Below, piece after piece: positions 59,534 to 64,000 of a stretch of 64,000 nucleotides of DNA. Source of the DNA: Ascoidea rubescens DSM 1968 (lineage: Eukaryota > Ascomycota > Saccharomycetes > Ascoideales > Ascoideaceae); assembly GCF_001661345.1 (NCBI RefSeq), contig NW_017962920.1, positions 310,001-374,000 on the forward strand. Direction: 5' to 3'. How positions within the stretch are numbered: position 1 is the first letter of the stretch; each line of letters opens with the position of its first letter. Made by a program: the position numbers and the translations under genes. The notes below the pieces were generated by a model. The model had not been told where the DNA came from, did no database searches, and worked only from the letters and a program-made list of their open reading frames with translations.

Positions 59534-61040
59534 GGTTGTAATTGAAAACCCAGGATATAATGCAACTCAAAATAGAAACAACAGCAACCGAAAAGCAAAG
59601 GATATAAAATGTAGACCTTTAGTTCTTTAGTTTTTTATGAAACTCGCTGGAGTCTATTTAAAATAGGAAATAGTGTGTAGTAATACACTTTTATCTGAGA
59701 CGTTTTAATACTTTCCAGTCTCACCACAGAAAGATAAAAAGGCATCCAAGCTCATTTTCGACTGAAAAAATCGCAAAAAGATACACAGCAACTCTTTTCT
59801 TCCGCCACAAACAAGCTCTGCGCCCTTTCCAAAGTGGAACATGTTCAGTGAAAGCCAGTTCAAATAAAAGAGGTGTTTATTTCTTGCAAAAGATGCAGAT
59901 ACTTGCAGTTTGACATGTTTCTTTCTTCCAATTTCGATTCTTTTTGACTGGTCTCAACTTTGTACTTACAACAAAAGCTTAAAACATGATACAAATAGTA
60001 AACTCTTGTGCCCTGATATATTTATCCAATTCAATACAATCTACAACAACAGAAAAAATCTTTTGCACGTCTATTGGTTCACTAGGTAATACTCTCTTGT
60101 GTTTTGTGTTAGCTACTTTTGTTCTTTTTAGTAACCTCATGACCAGTCTGTTTGGCCTAGGTGATAAATAATTTTATATGTGCTTTAAATACAATCTGTA
60201 AACTGGATTATATACTGCGATTATTGGTTTTCCATATAAATTTAGAAGGGATTTTGGAATGGATCTTTCAAAATGAACAACTGTTTTATTATCCGGATTC
60301 TTTCATGCATAAACAATCATCTATACGCACTAATTTCAAAGTATCGCTTTGTTATACAGACTTACGTGCAGCTAAAAATAATTGTCTTTTGAGTATCACC
60401 AAATTGCAAAATCCTTTCCCGTTTACTAAAGGATTTGAGATGGCAAATCCTGCATTGCCTAAAATTGTCTATCTAACGGTCTATTGTTTTCAGGGCTGTT
60501 ATTAGGGCGCTGGTAAGGGGGATCCATCAGTGTCATCTGATATGGTTTGCAAACTGGAACATTTTGGTAAACTTTATTAAGCTAGAATTTCAATAATTGC
60601 AACTGTCAAAGTTTGCTAATTTCATTCATCAAACACTAAAAATATACTATACATTAAACTACTTCAATCCTCTTTCCAAGAAAAGGTATTCTGAGCATAA
60701 CTCACTTTTCAGATTGGAGCAAAGAATAAATCCAAGCAAAGATTTTGAAATTGAAATCATTCAAATGGCTAAAAAACAAGCGAATTTCCTCTACTTCAAG
60801 CAAATCAAATCGAAATTTAGACCAGCAAAGTTGTTAAAACAAATTACAACATATAAATAACTTGATTTCTGCTCCTGAATCTTGCTATTTTCTCTGTAGT
60901 ATTCAACTTTTTTCCTTTAGTTTTTAATTTTTTTGTTGAAATATTGTATTTTTTGCATTAACTAAGTATTTTTTTTGAATCAATTAATAATCAAGTATAA
61001 CGAAACAACAACAACACATCAATCAATCAATCAATCAATA
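59534..61040. other. Sparse intergenic region upstream of the aquaporin
   Basis: 1507 bp containing only weak open frames, of which 59986-60171 is the most plausible and is listed separately. The frames at 60161-60505 and 60597-60860 start at GTG and TTG and lack recognisable content. A (ATCA)n run at 61018-61040 abuts the aquaporin ATG. Confidence 0.4.
59986..60171 (+). CDS. Possible small membrane protein
   Basis: A 61-codon frame from an ATG with one strong hydrophobic segment (LGNTLLCFVLATFVLFSNLM) near the C-terminus and a polar, Thr/Ser-rich start. It resembles a tail-anchored or single-pass micropeptide. I recognise no family, and the frame could be chance in a 1.5-kb gap. Orthologues in sister species would decide. 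Confidence 0.28.
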   Translation: MIQIVNSCALIYLSNSIQSTTTEKIFCTSIGSLGNTLLCFVLATFVLFSNLMTSLFGLGDK

Positions 61041-61925
61041 ATGGCTTCGATTCCTGATACCTCATATATCTCTGAGGATAACGGTTTAAAATCTCCTCGT
61101 GCACACAGATATGATTCAGATCCAAATAATAACGAAAAAATATTTGGTTTATCCAATTCACTACGAAATTATTTGGTTGTAATAATTGGCGAGTTCTGTG
61201 GTACTTTTATCTTCTTGTGGACTGCTTTCATGATTGCTCAAATTGCCAACCATGATATTATACTAAACTCTATGTTAGATGTAGAACGTGGTTCTTCTCC
61301 AGCCCAATTGATTATGATTTCCTTTGGTTTCGGTTTCGGTGTCATGGTTAGTGTGTTCTTATTTTTCAGAGTATCTGGCGGTAATTTTAATCCAGCTGTC
61401 ACTGTCACCTTGATGCTAGCTGGTGCTGTTCCACTAGTAAGAGGATTGTTAATGATTTTTACCCAAATGGTTGCTGGGATGGCTGCTGCTGGGGCTGTTA
61501 GTGCCATGACCCCCGGTGAAATTTTATTTGCTAATTCTTTAGGTGGTGGTTGTTCGAGATCCAGAGGTCTTTTTATTGAAGCATTTGCAACCTGTATCCT
61601 CTGTGTAACGGTTTTAATGATGGCTGTTGAAAAACATAGAGCAACCTTCATGGCTCCATTTGCCATTGGAATTGCTTTGTTTATTGGTCATTTAATCTGT
61701 GTCTATTATACAGGTGCTGGTTTGAATCCTGCTAGATCCTTTGGCCCTTGTATTGCAGCAGCTTCTTTTCCTAACTATCATTGGATTTATTGGCTTGGTC
61801 CATTTCTTGGTTCTTTCCTTGCTTTTGGTATTTGGAAATTATTAAAACTCTTGCATTACCAAACCGCTAATCCTGGACAAGATGATGATGGATTAGAAAT
61901 ATACCACCAGAGATCGATTGTTTAA
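61041..61925 (+). CDS. AQY1: Aquaporin, Aqy1/Aqy2 type
   Basis: MIP-family water channel of the plasma membrane. 294 aa from the ATG at 61041; an upstream TTG frame is discarded. Both pore motifs are present: [10 protein letters not shown] after TM2 and LNPARSFGP after TM5. The narrow selectivity filter expected of an orthodox aquaporin is suggested by [10 protein letters not shown] and by [15 protein letters not shown], whose Cys-Ser-Arg-Ser-Arg loop is typical of yeast Aqy proteins. Six membrane helices plus two half-helices can be traced. The cytosolic N-terminus is Ser/Asp-rich; in yeast Aqy1 this region gates the pore. Aquaglyceroporin-type (Fps1) tails are absent. Confidence 0.93.
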   Translation: MASIPDTSYISEDNGLKSPRAHRYDSDPNNNEKIFGLSNSLRNYLVVIIGEFCGTFIFLWTAFMIAQIANHDIILNSMLDVERGSSPAQLIMISFGFGFGVMVSVFLFFRVSGGNFNPAVTVTLMLAGAVPLVRGLLMIFTQMVAGMAAAGAVSAMTPGEILFANSLGGGCSRSRGLFIEAFATCILCVTVLMMAVEKHRATFMAPFAIGIALFIGHLICVYYTGAGLNPARSFGPCIAAASFPNYHWIYWLGPFLGSFLAFGIWKLLKLLHYQTANPGQDDDGLEIYHQRSIV

Positions 61926-64000
61926 TTCCAATCACAGACCTATTTTTTGCTATCAATCTGATAAAACTAAACATTAACAACTACAAAACCAAAAAAAGCT
62001 CATAAACTATCCTTTTTTTTTCATTTTATCTATTTTTGTATTAATAAATTTTTATACTTTAATAAATTTTTATAAACTTTTTAAAAGATCTGTAACCAAA
62101 AATATCTTTAATTTCCACATCCTAAGCTATTATAAACACATTTTCTTCCTATTAAAACTTTCAGCTTAAAAGATAATCAGCTGAAAAATATAAAATCATC
62201 AAGACTTCAATAAACAACAAAATCATTTCTGTTGATCAGTATTCTATGTCGATATTCATGTTTTGGTTCATGATAATATTGACAAAAATTTAACAATTAA
62301 ATCTTCTCACTTTACCTTTAATAATCAAATTACTTAAAATCAAACTAAGTAAAATTACCTAGAAAATTCTTTTGTTTTTGATTCACCCGCTTTCTCCCTT
62401 TTTTTTATCATAAACATAATTTTAATTAAACTTTATCAATTTAGAATTATAATTAGCTTCAATTAATATCTCAAATCCAGGTAGCAGCTTTTTTACTTCA
62501 ATACTGTTTTTAGTCACTATCAAAACTATTCGACTAATAACTTTCCAAAAAAATCGATCTCGCTGTAAATGTAAGATATTTTTTAAGTCAGAATTTCTCA
62601 AATCCAATACATTGAATTATAAAAAAAAGTCTAGTTTTAAAAAGCTTCTACCTATTATTTATAAACTGGACTAAAACAATTTGTGAACCAGAAATAAACA
62701 AATAAGCATTTAAAGAATCTTTTAAAAATAATCAAAACCAATAGTTTGCAAAAATTTATAAAATAAAACCATTAATTAAAGATTAACTTATTGAAATAAA
62801 GTGCCAGAATAAGAATAATAATGGAATTAACACCAGGTGAATTTTTAGTGACAAAAAATTTATACCTTTGCTTTAAAACATTATTTATCAGTTGGAAAAA
62901 AAATATAACCACCTTTTTTCAACTAAAAATTTATACTTTATCACAATTTCTTACTATCTTAAAGATCTGCAAAAAAAGCAACATATAATAAGAGAAAATG
63001 TCACGTTATCCGAATAAAAACTTATTTATAAATATAAATTTAAATATATCACAATATTTAAAAAATATATGACGAAATGATTAATCATCAAAATTACAAA
63101 TAGAAATACCGCTAACAAAAAAGCATTTTGAATCAATTTCAGTAAAAATTGCTCCATGTAGTCTTTTTGTTATCAGAAGAAACAACCGGACACTTTAGAC
63201 ATTCATTAATGCAGATAATAAAAATGAGCATTATCGATGAATTAAATTTTAACTTAGAGATATCAAGTCTCCAAAGATGTTGATGATGAACAAAAACTTT
63301 TATTTATTACTTTAAGCAAATTTTTTCGTTGAAAACTTTAAAACCATCAAAAGTAGAGAATATCAGATTTGATTGAGTCACATTTAAAAAAATAATCCAA
63401 TCTGAAAGTCATTGAAATAGCATCCAAAGGTTAACATATTCAAAACATAGATAATATTTTGTTTTATCTGCAGTTTTTTAATTAAAAATATTTGAATTTT
63501 AGGAAGTAAAACATATACATTTATAGTTCAGCTATCTGTGTCCTCATACTTATTGACAAATTATATTACAAATGCACTCCTTTTGATATATCAAAATATG
63601 TATGATTCGAAAATCTTCTATTTTTCAAATCTATCCATCTTATATTTAATCATTCAATCCTTTAATAAATCTTTTTTTAAATCAAATTAAAATCCAATTA
63701 ATCCAACAGCAGCATTTTATAACAAATTAATGTAATAACACATAATTTTTTTTAACTTTTGAACTATCAAACAAAAATTCTCTGTTCTGATAACAGAAAA
63801 CTGGAAATTTTTGTCAAAGAAAACCTTTTGAGTTCTTTAAAATAATCTTCTGAAAACTAAACATTCGATAATTAATACAAAATTTTAAACTTTATTAGCA
63901 ACTTAAATTTTATGTATTTTGTCAATGTAATGAAAATCTATCAACAATCTAGTAACAAATCTTGATCTTTATCAAAGTCATTATTTTGAAGATTCGTATA
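61926..64000. other. Very AT-rich gene-free end of the window
   Basis: 2075 bp without a supportable gene. A counted 60-base sample (63001-63060) is only 15% GC. A short direct repeat with core AATAAATTTTTATA occurs twice at about 62042-62072. No telomeric repeat, tRNA or point-centromere motif set is visible. It could be an ordinary large intergenic region, the edge of a subtelomere, or part of an AT-rich centromere. Confidence 0.45.

Noticed and set aside
60161-60860. Two open frames of 114 and 87 codons
   Set aside because: Both start at non-ATG codons, show no recognisable motifs and have skewed composition.
62422-62607. 61-codon minus-strand frame
   Set aside because: No family resemblance; chance frame in AT-rich DNA.

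Overview
The window is nuclear DNA of an AT-rich budding yeast (Saccharomycotina). This rests on the gene content (fungal Zn2Cys6 and HSF-type regulators, a Pfa5-type palmitoyltransferase, Mic10, Mec3), on short 5'-proximal introns of 64-75 nt with GTATGT/GTAAGT-type donors and YTAAC-type branch sites, and on local gene order. GUF1, MEC3, a DUF1640 gene, GCD7 and an RSO55-like gene lie together within the first 12 kb; from memory their S. cerevisiae relatives all lie within YLR281-YLR291. CGI121 and AMD1 are convergent neighbours, as YML036W/YML035C are. Genus cannot be named. A peroxisomal D-amino-acid oxidase argues against S. cerevisiae itself. CTG codons are absent from DYS1 and AQY1, which I read codon by codon, so I could not test for CUG reassignment.

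Layout. 0-16.5 kb is a compact housekeeping block: GUF1, SER1, MEC3, ROT2, a CCDC90/DUF1640 mitochondrial protein, tRNA-Leu(UAA), GCD7 (intron), RSO55-like, D-amino-acid oxidase (intron, C-terminal SKL), BUD22 and OAR1. 16.9-30 kb: a Usp-domain protein, a secreted phospholipase B, an unrecognised acidic protein, TFB3 (intron), CGI121 and AMD1. 30-54 kb carries large regulators and membrane proteins full of Asn, Asn/Lys or acidic low complexity: a Zn2Cys6 factor, a B-type cyclin, a PFA5-like enzyme with DHFC in place of DHHC, MIC10, an SFL1/MGA1-type HSF factor, a DFGxF/WGDF-motif protein, a PPxY protein and an AVT3/4-type vacuolar transporter. 50-56.5 kb is the only mobile-element zone: two tRNA genes, a 100-bp perfect inverted pair of LTR-like ends, a short broken Gag-like frame and a second LTR-like end. 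57-64 kb thins out: DYS1, a small secreted Cys-rich protein, an aquaporin, then about 2 kb of very AT-rich DNA with no gene I can support.

The gene set is mostly ordinary eukaryotic function: mitochondrial translation and cristae (GUF1, RSO55-like, OAR1, MIC10), nitrogen, amino-acid and purine metabolism (SER1, DAO, AMD1, AVT), cell cycle and checkpoint (MEC3, cyclin, TFB3), and translation factors and tRNA quality (GCD7, DTD1, CGI121, DYS1).

The least ordinary signals are non-coding. Several promoters sit in sharply GC-rich islands (55-67% GC in 60-base counts, against 15-23% elsewhere) carrying perfect palindromes. The strongest is a 28-bp palindrome combining two TGACTCA sites around CACGTG, repeated imperfectly exactly 50 bp away, upstream of the cyclin and PFA5. 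Three intergenic regions hold arrays of GATAA-type boxes. Three of the four inferred introns use AAG rather than YAG acceptors. Several long frames begin at non-ATG codons; start sites here were moved to the first sensible ATG, and four genes were rebuilt across introns.
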